Part shown: piece by piece, positions 19,639 to 31,100 of the stretch
Layout: each line of letters starts with the position of its first letter
How positions within the stretch are numbered: position 1 is the first letter of the stretch
NCBI GenBank assembly: GCA_015146655.1
Contig: VKHL01000065.1
Location: forward strand, 90,987 to 154,986
Source: Ochromonas danica
Taxonomy: Eukaryota > Sar > Chrysophyceae > Chromulinales > Chromulinaceae
Direction: 5' to 3'
Length of the DNA: 64,000 nucleotides
Notes under the pieces: generated by a model
What the model was told of the DNA's origin: nothing
Databases searched by the model: none
What the model saw: the letters and a program-made list of their open reading frames with translations, nothing else
Translations under genes and position numbers: made by a program

Positions 19639-20745
19639 ATGATGTGGAAGAAGGAGCTACTCCTCCTTCTGCTCTTCGTTGCCATGGCAGCGAATGGGTT
19701 TCAACTTGTAAAGAAATGGCATGTCAACTACCCTTCTTCTCCTTCTCTTGCAACATCTCCTTCAGTGGCTTGTAGCAAATGGAGGCATGGGGCGACACGG
19801 GCGATTCCCATGGCCATCGAGACAGTGACCTCTCTGGACCCTTCACTTCTCCTCGCTACAGTGTTGAAGCCTGCAGGTCATCAGGATTGTTCCATCGCCT
19901 TCGACTGGTCCAAGTACGCTCTCTCAGGAGCATTTGCTGGAGGCTGTCGCGCTCTGAGCCGTGCGCTGACCTATCCCTTCGACACGATCAAGACCCTCGA
20001 GCAGTCTGACGCGTCTTTAAGGCCCAAGAAGGTCAAGTACTTCCGTGGCCTTGTGCTCTCCGTAGTCTCCGCCATCCCTGCCAACGCCTTCTTCTTCGTG
20101 ACCTATTACTACCTCGACCAGCTGGCCCACTGCCTCGCTGCCTTGCAGATACTCACGGCATCACTCAGTGAGTTGGGTGAGAAGATGGTCATCTCCTTGA
20201 TTGCTACACTGCCTCAGAATGCGATGAAGATCCCTGCTGAGGTGATCAAACAACGCGCACAGATCCAACCAGAAATACCCCTTTGGCATTTGATAGAGGA
20301 GACCATCGAGAAAGAGGGATGGCAAGGCTTCTATGTTGGATCAGGTGCTCAGCTACTGCGAGAGCTTCCCTATAATGCCTTTCAAATGGTCTTGTTCGAT
20401 GTTTTCCGAGGCTTGCCAGTAGTGACCGCCTCATTCGCGTCTTGGGATTCCACAGTCGAGGCGGCACTGTTGGGACTAGTCGCTGCCTCTCTCGCGGCTG
20501 TGCTTACCCAGCCAGCGGATGTGGTGAAGACGAAATTGATGACTGCACCTGTGGAAAGTCATCATCACACTTCGTCGTCGAGCTGGATGATGAATCAACC
20601 CTTCCTGCGAGCTTGCTGGGAGGTTTATCGTTCCTCAGGACTTGGTGGCTTCTTTGCTGGCTTGCTACCACGACTGGCCATTGTTAGCTTTGGTGGCATG
20701 GTCTATTTCTATGCTGCACAGATTGTAGAAGATAGTTTTGCTTAG
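19639..20745 (+). CDS. mitochondrial-carrier-family transporter, probably plastid-targeted
   Basis: Single exon, 368 aa from ATG 19639. The three tandem carrier repeats each hold the P-x-[DE]-x-x-[KR] signature: TYPFDTIKTLEQS, KIPAEVIKQRAQI and TQPADVVKTKL. The N-terminus MMWKKELLLLLLFVAMAANG is a signal peptide followed directly by Phe (GFQLVKKW) and a Ser/Thr/basic stretch. That is the layout of bipartite plastid presequences in heterokont and related algae, where Phe follows the cleavage site. The closest family in overall pattern is the S-adenosylmethionine carrier group, which has plastid members in plants, but the substrate is not certain. An upstream ATG 19531 would place 36 residues before the signal peptide. 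Confidence 0.75.
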   Translation: MMWKKELLLLLLFVAMAANGFQLVKKWHVNYPSSPSLATSPSVACSKWRHGATRAIPMAIETVTSLDPSLLLATVLKPAGHQDCSIAFDWSKYALSGAFAGGCRALSRALTYPFDTIKTLEQSDASLRPKKVKYFRGLVLSVVSAIPANAFFFVTYYYLDQLAHCLAALQILTASLSELGEKMVISLIATLPQNAMKIPAEVIKQRAQIQPEIPLWHLIEETIEKEGWQGFYVGSGAQLLRELPYNAFQMVLFDVFRGLPVVTASFASWDSTVEAALLGLVAASLAAVLTQPADVVKTKLMTAPVESHHHTSSSSWMMNQPFLRACWEVYRSSGLGGFFAGLLPRLAIVSFGGMVYFYAAQIVEDSFA

Positions 20746-22004
20746 AAGTAGACTAGATAGAGCATGAGTGAACCCCGCAGAAGACTCACTGGGGAGTGGG
20801 TCGCGGTCTCGCCCAAATAGTGTGGCGGCACTGCAGTCCGATGAAGTAACTCATCGAATCAAATCAGATCTTTCTCTTTATATTGGGAGGAAGCAGTTAT
20901 TGACGCAGTTGTATTCTATTTAGTATATTTACTCACACATCTTCCAGTGTCATACCAAGCAAGCAACTAGTCTAAAACTCCCAGGGACTGACTGGCGGGC
21001 ACATCGCTGAGGGAAGCCAAGACAGATAGACAGACACTCTGTATATATCCCAACCAAAAGAGAAGTCATGCTGGGAGTTATCTCGCAGAGGCTGAGACTG
21101 GCTACCCTTCACTCTTCTGATTCATGTTCGCTGATGGTAAACGCTGGCTCAGATACAGCAACGCCTAGATTTGCATTCTGCATGCCAAGGAGGGTGGCAG
21201 TCTAGCGGGAAGTAGTTCATGACGTGTGCAGAGTCCAGCACTTCTCTGCGAAGAGTTGAATTGCTTGGCAGCCTTCCGTCTAACTACTTCATGACAGACA
21301 TCAACAATTATTCCAAACAGGGAGCCATCATCATCGGATGACACTCCCACGACAGTCTTCAGAAGATCACACTAGACTACTGTCTCCTGCATCGATCTGA
21401 TCACGTCAGCCAGTGATCCAAAGCTCTTCAATCTCCACCCACTCACTCACTCTCTCTCTCTAAGCCGCTGCTCATCATCAACCAACAACCTCTTTGCTTC
21501 TCCTCTGGCCGCATTGGGCAAGCAGGAAGTAAAAGACAACAAAACCAGAGGTGGTGCCAGGCAGAACAGCGAGAACAGCCGTCTGTCTGCGTGGCAACAA
21601 CAGCAACTAGCGACTTATAAGTCCACTATATGAAGTTCTCACAGTGGTTGAAGGTCCTTTTCTCGTTGTTGTTCGGGGGGTGAATTGAGAACAGTAGTGT
21701 GGTGGCAAATGGGAAGAAGTGACTTATAAGTCCGAATTGTCTAGTTTGCGCAGTGGTTGAAGAGCAGCGGTCCTTCTCTCGGGTGGGTGAGTGAGTGAGC
21801 GCATCCCATCGCTTGAGGCTTTCCTCGTGCCATCATCATCCAACCGACTCATCGGAGTCTCCATCTACTTCCTCCTCCCTCCTCTATGACTCTGTCCTCT
21901 TTGTCATCACGTTGTTATTAAGAGGAAAAAGATCAATTTTGACCATCCCCCCACGGTGTGAGAGAGTGAGCAGTTAGTGTGAGAAATCTGTCAAGTGCAA
22001 CACG
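20746..22004. promoter_or_regulatory. spacer and upstream region of the GH81 gene, paired palindromes
   Basis: No gene is seen in 1.26 kb. Two copies of the perfect 12-bp palindrome gacttataagtc lie at 21612-21623 and 21721-21732, 109 bp apart. Each is followed after 20-25 bp by cagtggttgaag and then by ggtcctt..ctcg, so a segment of about 70 bp is repeated. They lie 280-390 bp before the GH81 start codon and could be transcription-factor sites. CT-rich sequence (ctctctctct) occurs near 21450. Confidence 0.5.
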
Positions 22005-24853
22005 ATGAACTTCTCCACTTTTCCTTGGAAAACTCCAACCAACTATCAAGCAATTGATGACACAGAAGCTAATAGAATATCTTCCTCTCTTGAAGACAAT
22101 GAAAGGGATGATAATGATGTTGATGATGATGATGATTCTCTATCATTTAGTAATAGCAATAGCAGCAATAGGAAGAAGAAGAAGAATTTGTTCTGGTTGT
22201 CTCTTGTACTCCTCAAGCTATCCATCATCCTCTTCTTCATCATCTTCACCTCTTCTTCCCTCTTCAATGCCAATCTTCAACAGCCAGGTATCAGTCGGAC
22301 GACTCCCTTTAAGGTCATCACTCATCCAGACCCGCCCACGCCACTGTGGGGTACCGTCACGAAACCTTTCCCTACTGGCGCATTCTGGACGAATTTGGTA
22401 GTGAAGAATGGTGATGGACCTATTGGTCTCTATCCCTATGGTGTCAAGACATTAGATGTCGGTGTGCAGCTGTCCTATGGGGCATCACGTCGAATGGTGT
22501 CGCGCACGTTAATTAACGACATGGTCATGAATGACTTACAGATCTCCTCCACACAGACTTACCTGTCCAGAGCAGTGGAATCCTATGATAATGTCTCTGT
22601 CACCATGACCTATAAAGTGAGTAATAATGGTAAATACAAGGCCGTGCTAGTCAAGGCTTGTCCTTTTGTCACTGTGGTCTATGAGAATGCTACGCCTTTG
22701 ATCTCTTCGCCACTCATGAAGTTTCTCAATGTCGATGCTAAAGTCGTTAAAGATGGTGTGGGAACACAATACCTGGTGACGTTAGGGAACTATCAGAAGT
22801 GGTTAGTCTATTGCTCAGAGCCTGTGGCTTTAACGTGGAAGGAGAATACACTCACAGCAAGTGCGCCGATCAAAGGATTCATTCGTGTCGCGGTCTTACC
22901 TCTACAAAACGCTGATAATGCTTTCAATACCTTGCTTTCCTATGTCTCTCGCTACCCAACGGGCGGGTCAGTGTCTGTCTCTTACAATGGCGTCAGTACC
23001 AGCCCATCATCTGCCCCAGCGGGCAATGGTGCAGGAGGAGCAAGTGGAGCGGGTAGCTCAGCAGTAGTAACTATCCAGTACAGTAGTGTAGGCACAGGTG
23101 GATTGCTTATGCTGGCGTTACCACATCATATACCTCTTCTACCTTCTACCCTCTGGGATAGCGACGAGAACAAGCGTGTGGCCGCCGCCTACTCGCCTAT
23201 TTATTGCATTAAAGGTCGTTTGAAAGCTGTGGTTACTGATAATTTGAAGCTAACCTATAGCTTACCTAATGTCGGATGGCACTATAACCTCGCTGACAAG
23301 CTGAGCACCTCCCAGCTCGACGAAATGGCGCGTAATCTCATCGTTGAAGTACGTACTAATCCTCCTATTCCTACCAGTGATGCCTATGCCTTTGGTAAAC
23401 AACTAGGACGTATGGCACGCTTGGCCTTGATAGCAGATTATTTGGGCATTGCTGATGCACGGCAGCAAGCGATCTATTCACTAGAAACCTCCATCATTCC
23501 TTGGTTACAGAGCATGTCTCAAGATGTCTTGTTGTATGATCGCACCTATGGTGGACTTGTCACATCTGGTGGTATTGCTGACCAAACGAATGATTTTGGC
23601 TCGGCATGGTATAGTGACCATCACTTCCATTATGGTTACTTCCTAAACACTGCCGCTGTCTTGGCAAAGCTAGATTTACCTTTCTTTGAAGCCAATAAAA
23701 ATGCCTTTGATACCTTCCTACGTGATATTGTCAATCCTGATCCAACAGATCCAGACTTCCCTACAGTGAGGCATAAGGATTGGTTTGATGGCCATTCCTG
23801 GGCCTCGGGACTCTTTCCTCAGGGTAATGGAAAGGGTCAAGAGTCCTCGTCTGAGGCTGCTAATGCCTACTATGGCGCCTATCTATACGCTCTCGTAACT
23901 CAGAACAATGACTTACAGCGCTTTTCACTCACTCTGCTAGCTATGGAAGTGCAAGCTACACAAACTTATTGGCACATGTCAAATGATGACATGTATGATA
24001 ATGTCTTCTCTGCGCGGCGTATGTTAGGGAACATTGGTGCACTTGATGCAACAACAACGACATGGTTTGGTGGAGATATCGAAATGGTGCATGGTATCAA
24101 CATGTAAGTACAGTATAGTCAACTTTCAATAGCTTAGATTGTCATTTGATTCGTCTTTCTTGTTATTGTCTGGGTGTTAGGATGCCTCTCTCTCCTGTCA
24201 GTGCCTTGCTATTTGATAGTCAGTACGCTGCAATCGAATATCCCACAGTAGCTGCACACATGCCACCGTTCCTCCAACCAGGCAATCAGTTATGCTCGAG
24301 TAATCCACAGTGTCGACCCATGGGACTATCGGGCAATTGTTGTCCCACAACCGAGGGGGTCTATTTGACTTGTTGTGATTCTTACATTTCAACCAATAGC
24401 AATCGTGTTTCGGATGAATGGAAGGCGTATATCTATGCACTCTTAGCGGGTAGGGCTAATCCTTTATCTTGCTTTATTGACTCCATTGACTTGTTGTGTC
24501 TCATCTCTGTCATTGTAGTGGTTGATCGTGAGACTGCCTGGGCACAATTAGATCTACTGCCAGGCTTTGGGGCGGGCAATTCGCGGACGAACTCGTTGAT
24601 GTGGGCAGCCAGTCGCTCACCGCCGCTGCCCGGCTTCAATTACAATCTCTACACGAACAACAGTTCCTTTTATCGGCCATCAGAGCTCGCCATGCCGCGG
24701 GCTTCTTGTGCTGCAAATAGCGGTTGTGATGCCTTGGGCCTTGCTGGTGATTGTTGTCCCGGCGCTGACGGACTTTCCCTTTCTTGTTGTGGCCGCACGA
24801 CAATCCCCACAGCCGCTCCAACACCATCCCCTTCTGCTTCACCTTCTCCCTGA
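22005..24853 (+). CDS. GH81 endo-1,3-beta-glucanase, membrane-anchored, with Cys-rich modules
   Basis: Three exons: 22005-24103, 24181-24449, 24519-24853 (900 aa). An acidic cytosolic tail of about 60 residues precedes one membrane segment (LFWLSLVLLKLSIILFFIIF), giving a type II or signal-anchor topology. The GH81 catalytic region shows YSDHHFHYGYFLNTAAVLAK and DWFDGHSWASGLFPQGNGKG followed by QESSSEAANAYYGAY; the Glu residues near 614-619 include the catalytic base. The enzyme cleaves beta-1,3-glucans such as laminarin, chrysolaminarin or callose. Exon 2 holds a Cys-rich module (CSSNPQCRPMGLSGNCCPT, then YLTCC), inserted before the last GH81 segment (WKAYIYALL). A second (CAANSGCDALGLAGDCCPG, then LSCC) ends the protein ahead of a Thr/Ser/Pro tail. 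Such modules are typical of stramenopile glycan enzymes. Confidence 0.9.
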
Positions 24854-26117
24854 TCTTCTTCACTTCATTCCATGCTGCATTGACAGACAGACTGAGAGAG
24901 AGAGGTGCATTAGTTGGAAGTGAGAATGGGAGAGCAAAAGGCTGTTTTGGTTAATTGGTAGTTGGCTTGTGGGTGGACGGATGTATGGTTAGGTTGTAGA
25001 TATATTCTATTGGTGGTGGTAGACCTTGTAGCTTGTTGGTGTGAAGCATGCACCTCGCTCAGCGTGTTTACTAGACGATTCCTTGTCTTCTACCTCCTCT
25101 CCCTCTCTTTAACCAAGCTGTGCTACTCTATTGCTGTCTAAGAAGAGAGGGAAAGAGAGTGAAAAGGCTTTGGAAAGAGTCGATGAGTGTGAGTGAGTGT
25201 GTGTGCGGACGATTTTCTTTTGCCCTTAGAGAAGGAATGATCCTATCTTTTGTATGAATGATAGCTACTGCTACTGCTGTGGCAAAGAAAAGAATAGCAA
25301 ATTGAATTGTGACTGACTGACTGACTGACCCAGCTAGACTAGCTGACTTGTTGTTATTGTGCAAGTTGGCAATTTTGATCATTTGAAGTGAACCTTCTGT
25401 CCTTTGTACTTAACCTGCTGACCTTTCTCCATGAACTTTCATGATGATGTCAATGACTCAATGACTGTGGTTATTGGCTTAAATGTGGTTAATTGCATAT
25501 CTTACATCACACAAAGCAAAAGTTACACAAAGCTGCCATGTTGACCAGAACAGAACAGGGTAAAAAAAGACTTTTGGGAGAGGGATGTGTGTGATTTAAA
25601 TCTTATTTTAAGGGTTCGGAAAACAACACAGTTAAGGCGTTTTTATTAAACCACGCGGCCGCTTTTTATGAAACCAGTTTTTATTGAGTTATAACTCTTA
25701 TATTGCTGTTAACAAAAACGAACCCCCCGCTTTCAATTTCAAGGGGGGGGGGGGGGGAAGAGGGATTGTCTGCTGTACAACAGCCCCCACCGATAGTTTC
25801 CACGTCCAGAGATTCAAAATCAAATGATTCTCTTAAATCACATTATGTTGCTGATCCTTGACCGTTATTTGCACGAAGTTTCAAGCACTTCATTAAACAT
25901 CTGCTTTAGCTTTGATGTAAAAAAGGAAATTTCTGAATTGATGCATTATTTTGGTTGAATTCCATCATGGAGCCCTTGGACCGACTCACTCCTTTCGGTG
26001 ACCTGAACTAGATTCAGAGGACATCAGACAACATAAAAGCGAATCGTTCAGATGTGCAAAACCAGTGGGATTTCCACGAATCAGTTTTGTAAGGTCCAGG
26101 GTTAAAAGAAAGGCGCC

Positions 26118-26583
26118 TTGGGAGGATGGAACAGAAAGAACAGAGAAGTGGAAGAAACGACAATCGATCAATTTCATGAAAGAGGCTGTCTTCCTCCTCT
26201 CTTCGACAGGAAGGGTTTGTCTAATATTCATAAAAAGATGGTTGGTCAAGTTTGTCAGCAAATTGCTCTTCGCAAATGTGAGTTCTGTGCGATTTGTGAG
26301 GAAGAAGCTGGACTGGACTATGCCATGAAGCTGTACAGTACCATTTTCATTGGGCTGCCGGCTTTCCAGCTCCTCCTGTCTTCGTTAGTGGTGATTATAT
26401 GTTGAAGAAGAATGAGTACAATGCATGTGAGGTGCACAGAGGGACTAGTTTAGATGGATATGGACACGTCCCCAATCTATGGACATGCTGAGCGCTATGA
26501 ATGGTCTTCTGAGACTATTGTGTTCCCATTTGCGGCCAAGATGAGGGAGATGCATGAATGCAAAGTAAGAAAAGGATCCTGAT
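26118..26583 (+). pseudogene. possible decayed coding sequence
   Basis: Adjacent short frames in different phases carry protein-like sequence: FHERGCLPPLFDRKGLSNIH and LRKCEFCAICEEEAGLDYAM, then in another frame HFHWAAGFPAPPVFVSGDYM and NEYNACEVHRGTSLDGYGHV, then IYGHAERYEWSSETIVFPFA from ATG 26458. Together they suggest a gene or mobile-element remnant broken by indels and stops. No family is recognised, and chance is not excluded. Confidence 0.25.
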
Positions 26584-26597
26584 GGTCAAGATGATGC

Positions 26598-26818
26598 AAT
26601 TACTAATTCCAGAATTAATTAATTCCTGAAATTTCCGCGGATATCCTTCACGATGACTTCAATTTCACCCATTTTCTTTGCCAAAGGTATATCACAGCTG
26701 AGTTCATCATATCGTTAAGAAGGGACAAAGAAACAACTGTTGGAGAGGATGATAAGTGATGAGACTGGTGGAGATGAGAGAGATTAATTAATTACTAATT
26801 CCAGAATTAATTAATTCC
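26598..26818 (+). repeat. 29-bp direct repeat pair
   Basis: aattactaattccagaatta followed by attaattcc occurs exactly at 26598-26626 and at 26790-26818, 192 bp apart. The flanks differ. It lies in the gene-poor spacer and could be a remnant of element termini or a slippage product. Confidence 0.7.
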
Positions 26819-27116
26819 CAGAGCTTTCCATTTTGAACTGTAACTACAGTAATTCCATTTTAGGCAGTCTTGCTCGCGCTGGAAGTCGAGTAATGTACTG
26901 TACTGTAAGGTGTACAAGTACTGTACAGAGTCCCGGGACTCGACTCATGCGGGGTGTGAGTAGTACACCTAGACCTACTGTAAATTTACAGTACAGTACC
27001 GTCTAGACAATCATAAGAGAATCGCTCAGTCTACTACTACATCTAACACAACATACTGATATCCATCACTAAACTATCTCATCCTTCGTGTGAAGGCCAT
27101 GGGGGAGAGGGAGAAG

Positions 27117-27285
27117 GCAACACACAACTAACACTACCAGACTAACACTAACACACTAACACACTACACTAACACACTACCAGACTAACACTAACACACT
27201 ACACTAACACACTACACTAACACACTACCAGACTAACACTAACACACTAACACACTACACTACACTAGCACTACTACACTAACTA
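27117..27285. repeat. (acactaacacactac)-type minisatellite
   Basis: About 170 bp are built from variants of acactaacacactac and accagactaacactaac. It lies in the 3' flank of the polycystin-like gene. Confidence 0.85.
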
Positions 27286-27569
27286 AATAGCTTAAAACCA
27301 AAACACTCTTGCCATCCCTGTTGTTGTTAAATGACGTTATGATAGATTTGTTTGAAGTATGACTCGACAGTGAGGGTCTCGAGGCTTTACACTTCATGAA
27401 GTAAGGAAGAACTAAACGTACTATAGCTAATATAGTAAATCACACCCTTCCAGCACTCACCCAATCACCATATAATACAGAGAATAACATTGGAATTGAC
27501 TGTTGAATATGATACTATCTACAGTTGATATGTAATATGGGACGAATATAGGGAGTATACTAGTAATTG

Positions 27570-27578
27570 CTATTTAAT

Positions 27579-27610
<32 letters not shown>

Positions 27611-28097
27611 TGTCTTCTGATGAAGAAGAAGACCAGATGTAGACCATCTCAAGGCTATTTGGATCATCATCGTCATCGTCATCATCACTGCTAATGTTGT
27701 TGTTATTGTCTCTCTGGATACTACCACTACCACTACCACTACCACTACCACAGCTACCACTACCTCCTCTGTGGTCTTCAGAGCTTGCTAACGAGTATGA
27801 AGCAGCAGATAATGACAAACTCTCTTTACCATCCTCTGACATTGACATAGACATCATCATCATCTCTCCTCCTCTACTATCACTACTATACCCAGCAGCC
27901 ACTACCTTCTCTGTTGGATCACAACTGCTATCAACAATGAGGTCATTAGCCATCACATGCACTACAGGCACAGGCACAGGCACAGTCGAGACAGAAGGAG
28001 AAGGAGAAGGAGGAGCAGCTGCAAGGGCATGGGCAGCAGGCTGCTGGCACTGGGGTTGAGGGTAAATCATTGCCAATCTCTTGAACGAACTGTTCCT

Positions 28098-28130
<33 letters not shown>

Positions 28131-31100
28131 ACTACGTGATGATGATGATGACGATGAGAATACCCCCCAAGACTTCCACAATAGCAAGCAGATCAACAAT
28201 ACCACGACGATACTGACTGCAATAAGGTAATAAGGTCGTCTAGCTAAGGCATAGAAGGCTAGTGTTAGTCCAGCTAATAGCATAGGCTCCACCACTCGTA
28301 ACAAAAGGCGTTGCAAGGCAATCGGCATGTCCGCTGCGAGACGTTTGATCCATCCCATAGCAGACGATGATGACGATGACGATGATGATGACAAGCCGAA
28401 CCTCTCCCGCCATACTGTAGCAGATGTACCAGGTGGTAATGGACTGCGGTAGGCGTGCACAATAGCGGCCTCGAGTAGCTTTGGATAGTGTTGTGCTAGT
28501 TGATACGAGACGAATAGATGGTCTGGTGCATTGAGAATAGATGGTTCTACCATCTCTTTATCATCATCTCTCAATAAGCTATTATCCATTACCATATGAT
28601 GATGATGATGATGAGAGGTAGGAGGAGGAGGAGGAGGAGGGTATGGGCCATAGACCATCTTCTCAACAATCTCTTGCAATAGTAAAGAGACTTTCTGCAC
28701 TTCTTGCAAGGCTAATGAAGGTACCACATAATGCATCCATATACACTCTAACGTCTCGAACAGTAAGACATCAAGTGCTAACTGTACCGCCCAGGCTTGT
28801 ACGAAGTCTTTCTGCCAGGAGAGACCTTTATTAAACCCTTTCAACAAGCTGTAATAGAAGCAAAAGACTTGTACCACTACTAGCAATGCTACCGCAGACA
28901 CTTTGACTGACCAGCTCACAGGCTCAGACTTGATGAAGTCTTGATTGGCTTTGAAGGCAAAGATTCGTTCTGATACAGTGTTTCGACCTAATAGGTCACG
29001 GATAAAGGCATGCAAGATCTCAAAGCCTATCTCAACGTCATTGTCTGGTGGTGGTGGTAGGAGGAGGAGGAGGAGTCTGTCTACCTCTTGATGTATGACT
29101 TGAAGCTCTTCTTTGACGATTTGTTTCATCGTGAGTATTGGAGTTGTAGTAGTGGTAGTAGTAGTTGTTGTTGTAGTAGCACGATGATGATGAACAGGAC
29201 GAGCTGTTGTAGTAGAGGTAGGAGGAGGAGGGAGTGTTTCCAAGAAGAGACCAGTTGATGAGTCAAGTCCCCAGGCGAAATCAAAGTCTTGTTGTAGGTG
29301 GTATTTCTTATGAGAGATGATGGAGGAGGAGGAGAAGAGACGTCTTTGAAAGAAGATCTCATGGCAAAGTTTGTTGAAACACTTCGCTACTATGACATCG
29401 ATAGGGTCGTTAGTGTTGGTGTTGTTACCCTCCTCAGACTGTATCCTTCCTCCTCCTCCTCCACCACCACCACCTCCTCCTCCTCCTAACTCTTCTTGGT
29501 AGTAAAGTTGGTCTAAGACGCGGTCATGTACAGTCTTTCTGTAAACTCTCCATGCCTGACTTTTGGCTAGAAGGCTATGACAGTGTAGCACTGCTACCTC
29601 ACGGGCTTCGAGTGCCTGCGTGGAGAGGTAGCGCAAGGAGGTGCGCCTCTTCTTCTTCATCCTTCTTGAAGCCTTAGAGGCTAGCACAGAGATAGGAAGG
29701 ATGCTATCAAAGCCAGCAGTCCTTCTAGTCTGTCCCCCCTCCATTACAACCTCCTCCTCCTCCTCCTGCTGCTGCTGCTTCTGGTGGTTAGCCATAACAG
29801 GTGCTCCAATTAAATCAGTCAACATCTCCAAAGGAGTCGAAGCAATACAAGTAGCAAGTGCAATGATAATCGCAACATAGAGAGAAGCAGTCAGTGAGTA
29901 GCTCGGGTTAGCATAGCTACACTGCCATCTACTACCACTACTACTACCCGCTACACTGTCTTCCCCCCACGAGCAGTAGGAATGCTTATCATCCAGCATG
30001 TATCTACGACTAAGACAGCTCTCCATGGTGGTGTAATAGACACAAGATCCATCATCATCGGGATAGTTTAGGTCATAGAGTAAGGCAAGTAAGAACAATG
30101 TAAAGCTCTGCATGGTAACTAATTGAACAATCAATAAGAATGGTCGATGACTTGATCGTAATTGGAAGATGAAATTAGCATATGGATGATGTGTTAATAG
30201 TTCATGTTTTAGAGTGAGAAGAAGTGATTGTTGACTGTGTTTCCTTGTAGCAGTAGTAGTAGTAGTAGTAGCAGTGGTAGTGGTAGTTGTTGTGTAAATG
30301 ACAGGGAAAGCGGCGGAAAGATAGCCTACCAATGCCTCGTAGACAATCGCTTGTTGTTGACTACTTCCACTAGCATCTCCAGCCTTTACCATCATAGGGT
30401 CCACTTTGTTCTTCTTCTTGTTCTTCTTCTTGTTGTTGTTGTTCCTATCTTGATGATCCCACATGAGAGCTACCATAAGAATGATAGCTACACCCCAAAT
30501 AGATCCATACAGTACTAAGATGATGTAAGTCTTGCTTAGAGAGGAAATACTGCTTGTAAGTGCTGAGGCTGACTCGAAGGTTTGTGTAATATCAGACGAC
30601 ATGTATTTCATAACTAAACCTGCTGCAACACTTCCAGTACCACTACCTGATCCGATTGTACATCGACAAGTGATCTTCTTAATAGAGACGGTGTTCAGTA
30701 TGGTCTTATTAGAGGAGGAAGAAGACTCATAAGATGTGGTAGTAATTGCATAGCAATTACCAGATGATCCACTGGATAAGCCCAGCGCAGCACAAGCAGG
30801 AGAGAGTACAGGGCAATAACCAGTGTAAGTCCCTGCTTTCCCTGTGCATTGTACTGACATGACCTGACCAGAGTCCGGACAGGTATAGGTCTTCGTTGAT
30901 AAGTCATTCAGAGGGCAGTAGATCGAATAGTTCAGACCCACGGTAGTAGTACCTCCTATGCCTATGGAAGAAGGAAGAAGTGTAATATCCACGTATTTCA
31001 CATTGTTCACTTTGATATTCATCACATTGGAAGCGAGAGCAAGACTACTATTGTTGTTGTTGTTCTTTGCATAGCTGGATTGATCGAAGATCACCACAGA

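Larger units (their letters stand above)
24854..27569. other. gene-poor spacer with repeats
   Basis: A 2.7-kb stretch separates the convergent GH81 and polycystin-like genes. It holds a poly-G run at about 25744-25758, short direct repeats (26598-26818), an 18-bp perfect palindrome tactgtaaatttacagta at 26976-26993 within GTAC/ACTGT-rich sequence, and a minisatellite (27117-27285). Some short frames at 26065-26580 look like relics of coding sequence. No tRNA or other RNA gene was recognised. Confidence 0.5.

Noticed and set aside
20746-22004. possible tRNA or small RNA in the spacer (for example near 20770-20860)
   Set aside because: No cloverleaf, B-box or other diagnostic pattern could be made out by eye.
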